Origin: Campylobacter sp. VBCF_01 NA2
Lineage (GTDB): Bacteria; Campylobacterota; Campylobacteria; Campylobacterales; Campylobacteraceae
Reading direction: 5' to 3'
Length of the DNA: 64,000 nt
Assembly: GCF_027797205.1 (NCBI RefSeq)
Contig: NZ_CP115607.1
Coordinates: 930,001 to 994,000 of the forward strand
The notes beneath the pieces were generated by a model. It made no database searches and was not told where the DNA came from. It was given only the letters and a program-made list of their open reading frames with translations. Position 1 is the stretch's first letter. Every line of letters begins with the position of its first letter. Below are positions 18,307 to 26,605 of the stretch, piece by piece. The position numbers and the translations under genes are program-made.

Positions 18307-20214
18307 ATGCTTGAAAACTACCAAATCAAAAAAGAAAAAATTCTAAAAGCTTATGCTAGGATAAGTGAATTTAGGGAGCTTTTTTACGAAAGACTAAGTA
18401 TCGAAAATATAAAAGAGCGCGAAAATTCATTACAAAATAACGAATTTGTTCTAGCAGTCGCCGGTCAAATAAAAGCTGGAAAATCAACGCTTTTAAATGC
18501 TATTTTTAAAGACGATATTCTGCCAAGTGATGCTACTCCACATACAGCTAAAATCACCGAAATTAGATATAGTCAAAAGCCTTATCTAAAAGCAGTTTTT
18601 TATACACAGAGCGAATTCAACGAGCTAGAAAAAGACAAAGAAATTTGGGAAAATATCCAAGATGAATTAATAGATAAAAGCATCTTACAATTACTTGGTG
18701 GCGAAAAAACCGATAGCATAGAAAACGCCAAAGAATACGCCGCAAAGGGTGGCAAGTATTTGGCTATCACCAAAAAAGTTTTGATCTATTATCCAAATGA
18801 AATTTTAAAAGATTTGGTTATCGTAGATACTCCGGGCACCAACGATACAAATCAATTTCGCTCACAAATGACGCTTGAATGGATAGCTAAGGCTGACGCT
18901 GTGATTTATGTCAGCTACGCAGGACGGGCTATGGACGAAAATGATATAAAATTTATGGATAAATACCTAATCGGCATAGAAGCAGATAAACGAATAATCG
19001 CCATAAATAAAATCGACACAGTGGATAAAAACGAAATTTCTACCTTGATAGAAAGACTAAAAGATGATAAAAATCTAAACACAAGAATTTTTAATGATAA
19101 AAGTGAATTTGTCCTAGCTAGTGCATTTAGCCATATTTTAAAAGAAAAACAAAAGCAAGGAAAGGCTTTAAGCGATGATGAAAAGTGGTATCTAGGCAGA
19201 GCTATCGAGGCTGATGGCATAGACGAACTAAGGGATAAAATCGGCAAAAAACTTATCGAAAATAAGGGAGATAGTATTTTAAAATCTCACGAGGATTTTA
19301 TAAAAAACAACCTTGAAGAGAGAATTTTATTTGCCAAAACCCAAATAGATAAAAAAACTGAGCAAATTTCGGCTAATAGCAAAACTGTGGAAGAGATAAA
19401 TAAACAAAGAAAAGGGCTAGAAAAAGCAAGAAACGATATTTTAAAGATTACAGAAAATAGCAAAAACGAGATTAACGAAAAATTTGCAACTGATATGAGA
19501 GAGCTAAAAAGCGAGATTAGAAAGCTAAGAGAAAGGACGCAAAATGATTTGCAAAACAAAATCGAAAGCTATAAAAATACCGATGATTTGCTAAATAATG
19601 CCGTTTGGGATTTAAAAAATATCATAGAGAGCAATAGCGAAATCGTGCAAGATAAAGTCGTAAAATGTATGGAAAAAATCAAACAAGAATTAGAAACGCA
19701 GGTTATAAATATCACTGAAAAAATGGATTCTTATCAGGCTTTTAACAAATCCGTGATAGAAAATGCCATTAAATTTGAAACCTATGGAATTTACGGCATT
19801 ATAGATAAAATTTTAGAATTTGATTATAACAAAGACGACTTTAAGAAGATAAGAAAAGATGCTACTATATTTTGGGATCGCTGGTGGTTTTCTAAAAGAG
19901 ATTCACAAAAAACAAAAAGTGCGATAAAAGGCGAAATAAAGGACTTTATATACGAATCATACGCAAATCTATATGGCGAAGATAACAAGATTTCTCTTGC
20001 GATAGGAACGGTTCGAAATGAATTTATCTCAGCTGTGGAAAGTGCCCTTAAAACTGTAATCGACTACAATCAAGATATTATAAACGATATAGAAAACAAG
20101 GGTAAAAAATCTCAAAGCGAAATAGATGAGATTAAAAAAGAAATCGAGGGTTTAGAAGGTGAAATCAAAAGAATTTCAGAGTTCAAAAATCAAATTTTAA
20201 AGGAGATAAGATGA
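18307..20214 (+). CDS. Dynamin-like GTPase 3, LeoA-like
   Basis: A 635-residue dynamin-superfamily GTPase that differs clearly in sequence from the two upstream copies. G1 is GQIKAGKS at residues 53-60, the G2 region is PSDATPHTAKITEI, G3 is DTPG at 174-177 and G4 is NKID at 234-237. Long charged heptad-rich helices follow (about 330-430 and 590-635), as in a dynamin stalk. The P-loop and switch sequences remind me of LeoA, the toxin-secretion-associated dynamin of enterotoxigenic E. coli; this is from memory. It overlaps the next small membrane gene by four bases. Confidence 0.83.
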   Translation: MLENYQIKKEKILKAYARISEFRELFYERLSIENIKERENSLQNNEFVLAVAGQIKAGKSTLLNAIFKDDILPSDATPHTAKITEIRYSQKPYLKAVFYTQSEFNELEKDKEIWENIQDELIDKSILQLLGGEKTDSIENAKEYAAKGGKYLAITKKVLIYYPNEILKDLVIVDTPGTNDTNQFRSQMTLEWIAKADAVIYVSYAGRAMDENDIKFMDKYLIGIEADKRIIAINKIDTVDKNEISTLIERLKDDKNLNTRIFNDKSEFVLASAFSHILKEKQKQGKALSDDEKWYLGRAIEADGIDELRDKIGKKLIENKGDSILKSHEDFIKNNLEERILFAKTQIDKKTEQISANSKTVEEINKQRKGLEKARNDILKITENSKNEINEKFATDMRELKSEIRKLRERTQNDLQNKIESYKNTDDLLNNAVWDLKNIIESNSEIVQDKVVKCMEKIKQELETQVINITEKMDSYQAFNKSVIENAIKFETYGIYGIIDKILEFDYNKDDFKKIRKDATIFWDRWWFSKRDSQKTKSAIKGEIKDFIYESYANLYGEDNKISLAIGTVRNEFISAVESALKTVIDYNQDIINDIENKGKKSQSEIDEIKKEIEGLEGEIKRISEFKNQILKEIR

Positions 20215-20654
20215 GTGAAATAAGTGTTGAAAAAATTCTCGTTGCAGCAGTTGTAGTGGGAGTGGTTTTTTATTTTGCTAAAATGAAAGACAAGTCAGCA
20301 AATGCAAAACCAAAAATTTCAAACGAAAAGCCAGTAGTAGCTTCGAATTTATGGGAGCTAAAAGAGAAATTCAAAACCGAATATTTCTGCGATAAACTTA
20401 GTATATTTGCTAGAAATAACAATATCGATGATGAAAGAATAAAGGCTTTTTTCCCAAAATTTGCCAAAACTAGCAAGAGTCCGTTTATCGACTGGACGAA
20501 ATTTACAGGCAGAGCCGATGAGTTAAAAGATGAAATGAGAAGTTGGAATAAATTTGAAAATTTCGATACTTATGATAGATATATCGAATTTCTAAAAGAA
20601 AAATTCGATAACGAAATAGCCGAAATTTGCGAGAAAATCAAACCAATAAGATAG
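20211..20654 (+). CDS. Small single-pass membrane protein linked to dynamin genes
   Basis: A 147-residue protein I do not recognise. Residues 7-23 form one N-terminal transmembrane helix, followed by a basic linker and a soluble helical domain of about 100 residues rich in Lys, Asp, Glu and Phe. No catalytic motif is visible. Its ATG overlaps the LeoA-like stop (ATGA), so it is almost certainly co-translated with GTPase 3. A role as membrane anchor or regulator of the GTPases is inferred from position and topology. Confidence 0.75.
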   Translation: MSEISVEKILVAAVVVGVVFYFAKMKDKSANAKPKISNEKPVVASNLWELKEKFKTEYFCDKLSIFARNNNIDDERIKAFFPKFAKTSKSPFIDWTKFTGRADELKDEMRSWNKFENFDTYDRYIEFLKEKFDNEIAEICEKIKPIR

Positions 20655-20675
20655 AGAGTTAAACAAAGGATTAAA

Positions 20676-20864
20676 ATGATAACCCTAGCGATAATAAAAG
20701 GCTCGACACTTTTTGTGTATAACGGCTCGAAGTTGCTTTTCAGTAGAAATGCGGTTGGCGTTACGCTTCTTGGCTTTACAGCCAGTAGCGTAACACTAGC
20801 TAGCAAAACCAGCATTTACACTTACGATGAAAAAGGCAGACAGATAAGCATGCGACCAAGATAA
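20676..20864 (+). CDS. Short beta-rich protein of unknown function (62 aa)
   Basis: The start at 20676 follows a good AAAGGA site (20665-20670), and the frame lies 21 bases after the previous gene. The sequence alternates short hydrophobic strands with turns: a GFTASSV segment near the middle and an IYTYDEKGRQI segment near the end. I recall similar short proteins with a GYTSSSV...IYTYDEKG pattern in other bacteria, often in accessory DNA, but know no function. The spacing, ribosome site and recognisable pattern argue it is a real gene. Confidence 0.6.
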   Translation: MITLAIIKGSTLFVYNGSKLLFSRNAVGVTLLGFTASSVTLASKTSIYTYDEKGRQISMRPR

Positions 20865-20959
20865 TCGTATGATTTTGTGATAGGCAAATATGTCCCAAGT
20901 AGAAAATTTAACAATAACCCAAATAGATATTTGATAGAAACCACCCAAAAGGATCACAA

Positions 20960-21013
20960 ATGAAACTAGCCAAATTTTACGGATTAAGAGATAAAAAGGA
21001 GCAAAAAAAATGA
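20960..21013 (+). CDS. Possible 17-aa leader peptide
   Basis: A mini-ORF encodes 17 residues beginning MKLAKFYG and ending in a Lys-rich tail. It has an AAAAGGATC ribosome site and its TGA overlaps the ATG of the next gene (ATGA at 21010-21013), the coupling pattern seen throughout this island. It also contains the AAGGA site of the following gene. It may be a translational leader or a chance frame. Confidence 0.35.
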   Translation: MKLAKFYGLRDKKEQKK

Positions 21014-22152
21014 ATTCATTAAATTTGCCTTACAAATATGTGGGGATTTATCTTTTGGTAGATGAGATAGAAAAAAGCAAAATTTACGCCATAAATAAAA
21101 ATCTTTTAAAAAAAGTAGATATTTGCGGATTAGAATATATTGATGATGCGATTTTGAATTATTTTGTCCTTTTAAATTCGCAAAGAATAAATTTCATCAG
21201 CAAATATATGAATTTGTATTATTATACTAATTTTAGTCCAAGAGCAGTGCCGCTTTTTAGAGGACTTCTGCTAAAACCAATAACAGCTGAAAAATTCAAA
21301 GAAAAATTAGATAATTATCTTTTGAAACTATACTCTTTAAGCGATATAACCGACGAATTTTTAAAAGCCTTAAATTCGCTAGATTTTACTAAGATAAAAA
21401 GCGAAATTAAAGAGATATATTTGCAAAATGGTCGCCACCTAATTGAGTGGGAAGTATTTAAAGATATTTTTCAAAGGCAAATTCCAGATGAAAACTACAA
21501 ATGGCTTTTGGATTTTGTATTAAATGATACTTGGTATCTATCTGAAAATGAAGCTGTTTTTGACGAAAAAATAGTGCCGATAATAAATAATAAAGCAAAA
21601 GAATTGCAAATCGAAAATGAAAAATTTAAAGCCCTTTGTGAAAATTTACAAAACCCAAACACCCCCTCAAAAGATACTTCATCAAACGATATTTTTACAA
21701 AAGAATTTTTATATAGTATAAAATTTAGCATTATTTGTCACGAAATTTTCTGCGATTTGATTTTGCAGTATTATCCTTTTTTTAAAAATTTATTAGTCGA
21801 TCAAAAGTATATATCAATCAATCACGAGAAAGATAAATTTATTATTTTGGAGTTTTTTAAAAAGGCTTTACAAAATTCGATAAATTTAAGCCTGTATCTA
21901 CAAAGTGATAGGAACAATGATGATGAGATTAAACAAATTGCCTTTTGTGGATTTGAAATGCCTGAATTCAAAGAAAAATCAGACATTGGATCTATATTGT
22001 ATGGGGGCTATATTAGTTATTATAGCCATAATTCGTTTGAACTAAATGAAATCATCAAAATGTGCAGAAAATTAAGACCAAAGGGTATTGAGATTTTACG
22101 CGATTTTATAAATAAAATCGAAAAATTTGAAGTCGAGCAGATGATAATTTAA
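21010..22152 (+). CDS. Unrecognised 380-aa protein at the end of the dynamin island
   Basis: I do not recognise this protein. It is soluble, largely helical and rich in Lys, Ile, Asn, Leu and Phe, with no signal peptide, membrane helix, P-loop or metal motif. Residues near 215-230 form a Ser/Thr/Asn/Pro-rich linker between two helical halves, suggesting two domains. A strong AAAAAGGAG site precedes the ATG at 21010. Its AT-rich composition matches the upstream GTPase genes, so it may belong to the same acquired block; a shared function is inference only. Confidence 0.7.
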   Translation: MNSLNLPYKYVGIYLLVDEIEKSKIYAINKNLLKKVDICGLEYIDDAILNYFVLLNSQRINFISKYMNLYYYTNFSPRAVPLFRGLLLKPITAEKFKEKLDNYLLKLYSLSDITDEFLKALNSLDFTKIKSEIKEIYLQNGRHLIEWEVFKDIFQRQIPDENYKWLLDFVLNDTWYLSENEAVFDEKIVPIINNKAKELQIENEKFKALCENLQNPNTPSKDTSSNDIFTKEFLYSIKFSIICHEIFCDLILQYYPFFKNLLVDQKYISINHEKDKFIILEFFKKALQNSINLSLYLQSDRNNDDEIKQIAFCGFEMPEFKEKSDIGSILYGGYISYYSHNSFELNEIIKMCRKLRPKGIEILRDFINKIEKFEVEQMII

Positions 22153-22209
22153 AAACCAAAAACGGCTATGTCACTACGACAAAGATAAAACTAGCAAAAA
22201 CTCTTATTT

Positions 22210-22324
22210 TGCTCGTGAAAAAAGATAGTAAATTTGGCTTATTTGATGAAAATTCAAGGAGTTTATCCCTGCGATTTGCGATGAGATAAAATTTGACAAT
22301 GAATTGCGAAATGATGCATTTTAA
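22210..22324 (+). pseudogene. Frameshifted WG-repeat protein fragment
   Basis: In one frame the DNA encodes KKDSKFGLFDEN (about 22216-22251). After a one-base shift near 22253, the next frame continues with KEFIPAICDEIKFDNE to a TAA at 22322-22324. Joined, they reproduce the WG (KWG) repeat pattern: G-K-x-G-L-x-D-x-x-G-K-E-x-I-P-x-x-Y-D-E-I. No start or complete gene remains, so it is a decayed remnant at the island's rear edge. Confidence 0.6.
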
Positions 22325-22417
22325 ATACAAGCGAACCACGCTCAAAATCAAAGCTCATATTGCATGAAACAAAGGCTCATAAAATTTTCTAAATTTTAAA
22401 ATTTATCTAAATCAAAC

Positions 22418-22438
22418 CGGTGCGCGGGGTGCGCACCG
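22418..22438 (-). terminator. Hairpin downstream of ftsZ
   Basis: Perfect stem CGGTGCGC (22418-22425) and GCGCACCG (22431-22438) with a five-base loop, conspicuously GC-rich for this region. On the minus strand it lies just after the ftsZ stop and is followed by a T-rich run, fitting an intrinsic terminator. Confidence 0.7.
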
Positions 22439-22467
22439 ATAATAGAAGAATTGCTTTTAAAGGATTA

Positions 22468-23628
22468 TTAATCCATTTGTTTGCGTAAAAATGTCGGCTC
22501 TTCTAACTCATCATAAGTTTCATCGCCGTTGAAATCGCCACTAGCTACTTTTTGTTTAGCAAAAAACGATTTTCTAGCGTAGCTTTCTATGATAGCTTGT
22601 CTGCTATCAGCGACGCTTTGTTTAGTTACTTGCTTTTTTTCAGCGGCGCTCTTTTCGAAACCAGTAGCTATCAAAGTTACCTCTACGCGATTGTTTTCGA
22701 TACTATCATCTGTTGTCGTTCCAAAGATTATGTCCGCGTCCTCGCTGACAGCCTCTCTGATGATATTCATAGCGCACTCGATTTCGATAAGCGAGCAATC
22801 AGGTGAAATTTTGAAATGAACCAAAACGCCTTGTGCGCCGTTGATTGAAACATTATCAAGTAATGGTGATTGGATAGCTGCTTTTATCGCTTCCTCTGCT
22901 GCGTCCTCGCCGTCGCATACACCTGTGCCCATTAGCGCCATACCGCGGTGTTGCATTACCTTGCGAACATCAGCGTAATCCACATTCATATCGCTATCGC
23001 CTGATTCTAAAATCACAGAAATCATACCATTTACAGCTTGTGCTAGGACATTATCGACCTTTTTGTAAGCCTCTTTGATACCTGTTTTTTTATCAATGAT
23101 TTTCAATAAATTTTGATTTGGGATTACGATTACAGAATCGCACTCTTTTTTAAGCTCTTCCAAGCCCTCTTGCGCTAGGCGCATGCGTTTTTTACCCTCG
23201 AAATCAAACGGAGTTGTAACGATACCGATTGTTAGGGCCTTTTTTTCCTTAGCAGCTTTTGCTACGATTGGAGCCGCACCAGTGCCTGTGCCACCACCAA
23301 AACCAGAGCCCACAAAGACCATATCAGCGTAATCTAGGCGATCTTTTAGATCCTCATAGCTCTCCTCAGCAGCGCCACGACCCATAGTAGGATCCATACC
23401 GCAACCAAGCCCTCTGGTTAAATTTGGTCCAAGTTGAATTCTAGTTTTTGCAATTGATTTTTCTAGTGCTTGAACATCTGTGTTAGCTACCATAAGCTCG
23501 ACATCAGCCTTAGTAAAACCCTCTCTAATCATATGATTAATCATATTGCAACCGCCGCCGCCGACGCCGATTACTTTCATTTTGGCGCCATAAACACCTT
23601 TGTTTTCTTCCACAATAAATCCTTTCAT
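22468..23628 (-). CDS. ftsZ: Cell division protein FtsZ
   Basis: Tubulin-like GTPase that builds the cytokinetic ring. The signature GGGTGTGAAP is near residue 112, with the N-terminal IGVGGGGCNMIN nucleotide loop and the NTDVQAL motif. At 386 residues it is complete; the C-terminal tail after a Lys/Ala/Ser-rich linker ends in an acidic-hydrophobic peptide (EEPTFLRKQ) that should bind FtsA. An AGGAG ribosome site precedes the ATG. It lies 20 bases after ftsA on the same strand. Confidence 0.98.
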   Translation of the reverse strand: MKGFIVEENKGVYGAKMKVIGVGGGGCNMINHMIREGFTKADVELMVANTDVQALEKSIAKTRIQLGPNLTRGLGCGMDPTMGRGAAEESYEDLKDRLDYADMVFVGSGFGGGTGTGAAPIVAKAAKEKKALTIGIVTTPFDFEGKKRMRLAQEGLEELKKECDSVIVIPNQNLLKIIDKKTGIKEAYKKVDNVLAQAVNGMISVILESGDSDMNVDYADVRKVMQHRGMALMGTGVCDGEDAAEEAIKAAIQSPLLDNVSINGAQGVLVHFKISPDCSLIEIECAMNIIREAVSEDADIIFGTTTDDSIENNRVEVTLIATGFEKSAAEKKQVTKQSVADSRQAIIESYARKSFFAKQKVASGDFNGDETYDELEEPTFLRKQMD

Positions 23629-23648
23629 TGCAATCTCCTCTATTAAAT

Positions 23649-25028
23649 TTAAAAGCTATTTTTTAACATTGTCATAAATTTTTCAAACATATTTGGCTTC
23701 TTTTTTTCTGGAAGCCCAATGCCCAGCCCACCGTTATTTGCCGTAGTGTTAGTGTTAGTAACACTGCTTTTTACCTCTTCTGTTTCTATCGCTTGCGTTA
23801 CTTCTTTTTCATAGTATGTCGAACTCTCTCTGCTTGTAGAGATTTTTATAGTTTCATCTTTGTAACGAAGCTCGCCGTTAGAATCAATCTCATACGGCGT
23901 AAAATCGCCAAATCCATACATACAAAGTCCAACCGCACAAGCATTAGCGCTATCATAAGAGATCTCAGAAAGCCCACTAACGCTCTTTGGTCTAGCTACT
24001 CTAACAGATATGTTATCAAAAACCATAGTGCCTAGGTCTCTGACATCATCTAGCTTAGCCATACCACCAGTGATGACTACGCCAGCACCAAGCCTGTCTT
24101 TGTAGCCACTTTTATCTATTTTATCGGCTAAAAGATCGAATATTTCCTTAACTCTTGCCAATATTACTTGCGAAATAATTTCAAGGGAAATCAACTTACT
24201 CTCATCTTCCCTTTCACCCATGATAGGCAAATTTACCTCGCTGTCGCCCTCGTTTATCAAATCATTATATGTGATTTTTATATTTTCTGCATAAGGTAGC
24301 GGTGTGTGAAGCGCGCGAGAAAGGTCGTTAGTGATGTTATTCGAACCCAACATAACAACATCGTTATAACGCAATGAATTGCCTAGGTGAATAACCACAT
24401 CGCAAGTCGCTCCACCCATATCTATAAGCACGACGCCTAACTCTTTTTCATCTTTTGTTAGCGTAGAAATTGATGAGGCATAGCCAGATAAGACTATATT
24501 GCTAACCTTTACCCCTGCCATTTCTACTGATTTTTTCAAATTTTGGATTGAGCTTTTTGGAGCGATTATGATATGAACCGATACTTCTAGCCTCGATCCA
24601 CTCATGCCAAGAGGATCTTCTATATGCTCTTGCTCGTCGATTTTGAAATCATAAGGAAGCACATGCAAAATAGTATAGTCGTTCGGGACATTGGCTTGCG
24701 CTTGGGCTACCTTCATAGCGCGATCTATCTCGTGGATACCGATCTCGCGCTCCATAGTGATTACGCCACGCGATTTGACACTTTTGGCATACGAACCAGA
24801 TATCGAAACCACCGCTCTATCGTAGTTGCGACCAGCACTTTTGATAGCGCCTTTTACAGCTTGTTTGATTGAGCTAGCAGCCTGCTCGATGTTAGTAATC
24901 ACACCCTTTTTTATACCCAAGGTATCAGCTACACCTACTCCGCTAATGCTCAACTCGCCGTCATTTTTGGCTATTAAAGCACGAATTTTGTTAGACCCGA
25001 TGTCTAAGCCTAAGATATACTCACTCAC
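23649..25028 (-). CDS. ftsA: Cell division protein FtsA
   Basis: Actin-like protein that tethers FtsZ to the membrane. The phosphate-1 motif LGLDIGSNKIRALIA is at the N-terminus, the adenosine motif GAGVVITGGMAKLDDV near residue 330, and a C-terminal amphipathic helix (KKPNMFEKFMTMLKNSF) serves as membrane anchor. I place the start at the GTG at 25028, just after AAAGGTAGAGATA and overlapping the ppiD-like stop; the frame's earlier Met lies inside that gene. The protein is then 459 residues. Confidence 0.95.
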   Translation of the reverse strand: MSEYILGLDIGSNKIRALIAKNDGELSISGVGVADTLGIKKGVITNIEQAASSIKQAVKGAIKSAGRNYDRAVVSISGSYAKSVKSRGVITMEREIGIHEIDRAMKVAQAQANVPNDYTILHVLPYDFKIDEQEHIEDPLGMSGSRLEVSVHIIIAPKSSIQNLKKSVEMAGVKVSNIVLSGYASSISTLTKDEKELGVVLIDMGGATCDVVIHLGNSLRYNDVVMLGSNNITNDLSRALHTPLPYAENIKITYNDLINEGDSEVNLPIMGEREDESKLISLEIISQVILARVKEIFDLLADKIDKSGYKDRLGAGVVITGGMAKLDDVRDLGTMVFDNISVRVARPKSVSGLSEISYDSANACAVGLCMYGFGDFTPYEIDSNGELRYKDETIKISTSRESSTYYEKEVTQAIETEEVKSSVTNTNTTANNGGLGIGLPEKKKPNMFEKFMTMLKNSF

Positions 25029-26478
25029 TATCTCTACCTTTATAATATCTTTCGAGTTTATAACGCTTTTCAAGAAGTTTTAACAAATCGCCTTGGAGAT
25101 TTGAATTTATCATACCGTCGATTTTTTGCGCCACCATAGATTTGTTTTCGTTTATGCTAGTATCATCGCCTAAGCTTTGTTCTGTGATTTTATAGACCAA
25201 AGCCTTATCGTCAAAAAGCACAACGCCCTCTTTGGCAGGCTTAGAAAACATTTCGCTGATAAATTTATAAAATTCGTCATCTCTAAGCGAAGTTGTATTT
25301 TGTGAATTTAGCGTAAATTTGCCAAATTCAGTTCCTTTGAAATCTTTGAGTGCGTTTTGCGCATTTTCGTTTAAAACCTCGCTAGCCCTAACCACGCGGT
25401 AATCAGCCGCCGCTAACTCTTTTGCCTCTTCGAAACTAAGAGGTTTTGGCTCGTCTATGCTAGCGATTTTTACGATTAAATTTCCGTCATTGTAAGCAAA
25501 AGGTTTTAAAATCTCGCCGACCTTAGCCTCTCCAAGCTCACCCACAGGAAATGTGCTAGGCGTGGCGATAATGGTTTCATTGGTATCGGCTTCGCCTTTT
25601 TTGATTTCTAAATATTTTTTTAGCGCTGTTTTTTTGGCTTGATCGAGGCTAAAATCCTTAATCACACTATCTTTTGCTGCGGCGAAATCTAACACCTTAT
25701 CATCGCTTCCACGATATGCCGAGCGATTTTCGTTATAAAATTTTTCCAGCTCGGCGTCGCTAACCTCTGCTGTTTTAGTCGGCATGAAGTATGTATTTAG
25801 GGTGTATTTTTTCTCACTCATATAGTGATCTTTTTCGCCCTCCCAAAATTTCTTTAACTCATCGTCGCTAAAACTGACATTATCATCGGCGTAAATCATC
25901 TGCGCTTGCACGCTATCTTGCACCAAACCAGAGGCTGTGATAGCCTCGACGATATCCATATTTGGCACGACTTTTATCGCGTCGCTAAGCTTTTCTAGCG
26001 TGATTGCTTTTTGTAAATTTCGCTCAAATTCTTTTTTGGTAAGACCTGAATTTTTGACGCTGTTATCGTATAAAGTCTGATTAAAAACGCCATTTTCTTG
26101 GAAGGCTGGCGCATTTACCACAAACTCGGCCACATCTTTTTCCGTAGCCCTTAGCCCCAAATCGTTAGCAAAATTTAAAAAATATGCCTCTTTAATAAGC
26201 TCGTTTGCAGCGATTTCGTCTAGGCGCATTTGATCGGCTTGCTCCCTAGTAAATCTGCCATCACTCATGCTATAAAGACGATTGTAAAGCTCAGAATATT
26301 TCGTATTTAGTTCTTGGTTAGTAACAGAAATTTGTCCTACTTTGGCGATAGAACCAGCTCTGTTTGCGTTCATATCATACGCGCCCCAGCCCACAAAACC
26401 AGCACCAACGAAAGCTATCGTGCTAATCCAGATAGTAGGTATGAGCGACTTTTTATGCTTTTGCATCCAATTGATCAT
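25021..26478 (-). CDS. PpiD-like periplasmic peptidyl-prolyl isomerase / SurA-N chaperone
   Basis: A 485-residue protein with a short cytoplasmic N-terminus, one transmembrane helix (about residues 11-33) and a large periplasmic part. The latter begins with a SurA-N-type helical region (NQELNTKYSELYNRLY...) and continues to a weak parvulin-like segment and a C-terminal helical arm. This is the PpiD layout of an anchored chaperone for exported proteins at the translocon. It is first in the ppiD-ftsA-ftsZ run and overlaps ftsA by 8 bases. Isomerase activity is doubtful because the parvulin core is poorly conserved. Confidence 0.85.
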   Translation of the reverse strand: MINWMQKHKKSLIPTIWISTIAFVGAGFVGWGAYDMNANRAGSIAKVGQISVTNQELNTKYSELYNRLYSMSDGRFTREQADQMRLDEIAANELIKEAYFLNFANDLGLRATEKDVAEFVVNAPAFQENGVFNQTLYDNSVKNSGLTKKEFERNLQKAITLEKLSDAIKVVPNMDIVEAITASGLVQDSVQAQMIYADDNVSFSDDELKKFWEGEKDHYMSEKKYTLNTYFMPTKTAEVSDAELEKFYNENRSAYRGSDDKVLDFAAAKDSVIKDFSLDQAKKTALKKYLEIKKGEADTNETIIATPSTFPVGELGEAKVGEILKPFAYNDGNLIVKIASIDEPKPLSFEEAKELAAADYRVVRASEVLNENAQNALKDFKGTEFGKFTLNSQNTTSLRDDEFYKFISEMFSKPAKEGVVLFDDKALVYKITEQSLGDDTSINENKSMVAQKIDGMINSNLQGDLLKLLEKRYKLERYYKGRDSE

Positions 26479-26499
26479 AAATTATTTCCCTTTAATCAA

Positions 26500-26583
26500 C
26501 TAACAAAATGTGTTAGTATTATACAGATAAAAACCTTATGTAACACTGAAAAATAGGCATTTTTGTCATTTTATAACGCGTTA
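26500..26583 (-). promoter_or_regulatory. Promoter region of the ppiD-ftsA-ftsZ run with palindromes
   Basis: On the minus strand TATAAT occurs at 26518-26523, a good -10 element. Two palindromes flank it: CTAACA (26500-26505) with TGTTAG (26511-26516) just downstream of the -10, and TAACGCGTTA (26574-26583) upstream. Further TAAC half-sites occur at about 26540 and 26585. Such symmetric sites on both sides of a promoter suggest a repressor or activator, not identified. Confidence 0.45.
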
Positions 26584-26605
26584 GTAACATTTTTTTACAA
26601 AAAAG

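Larger units (their letters stand above)
22153..22467. other. Intergenic region holding gene debris and a hairpin
   Basis: This 315-base stretch follows the 380-aa gene. The first half is coding-like debris of a WG-repeat protein, listed separately. The second half holds the hairpin that probably ends ftsZ transcription. No intact gene is visible. Confidence 0.6.
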
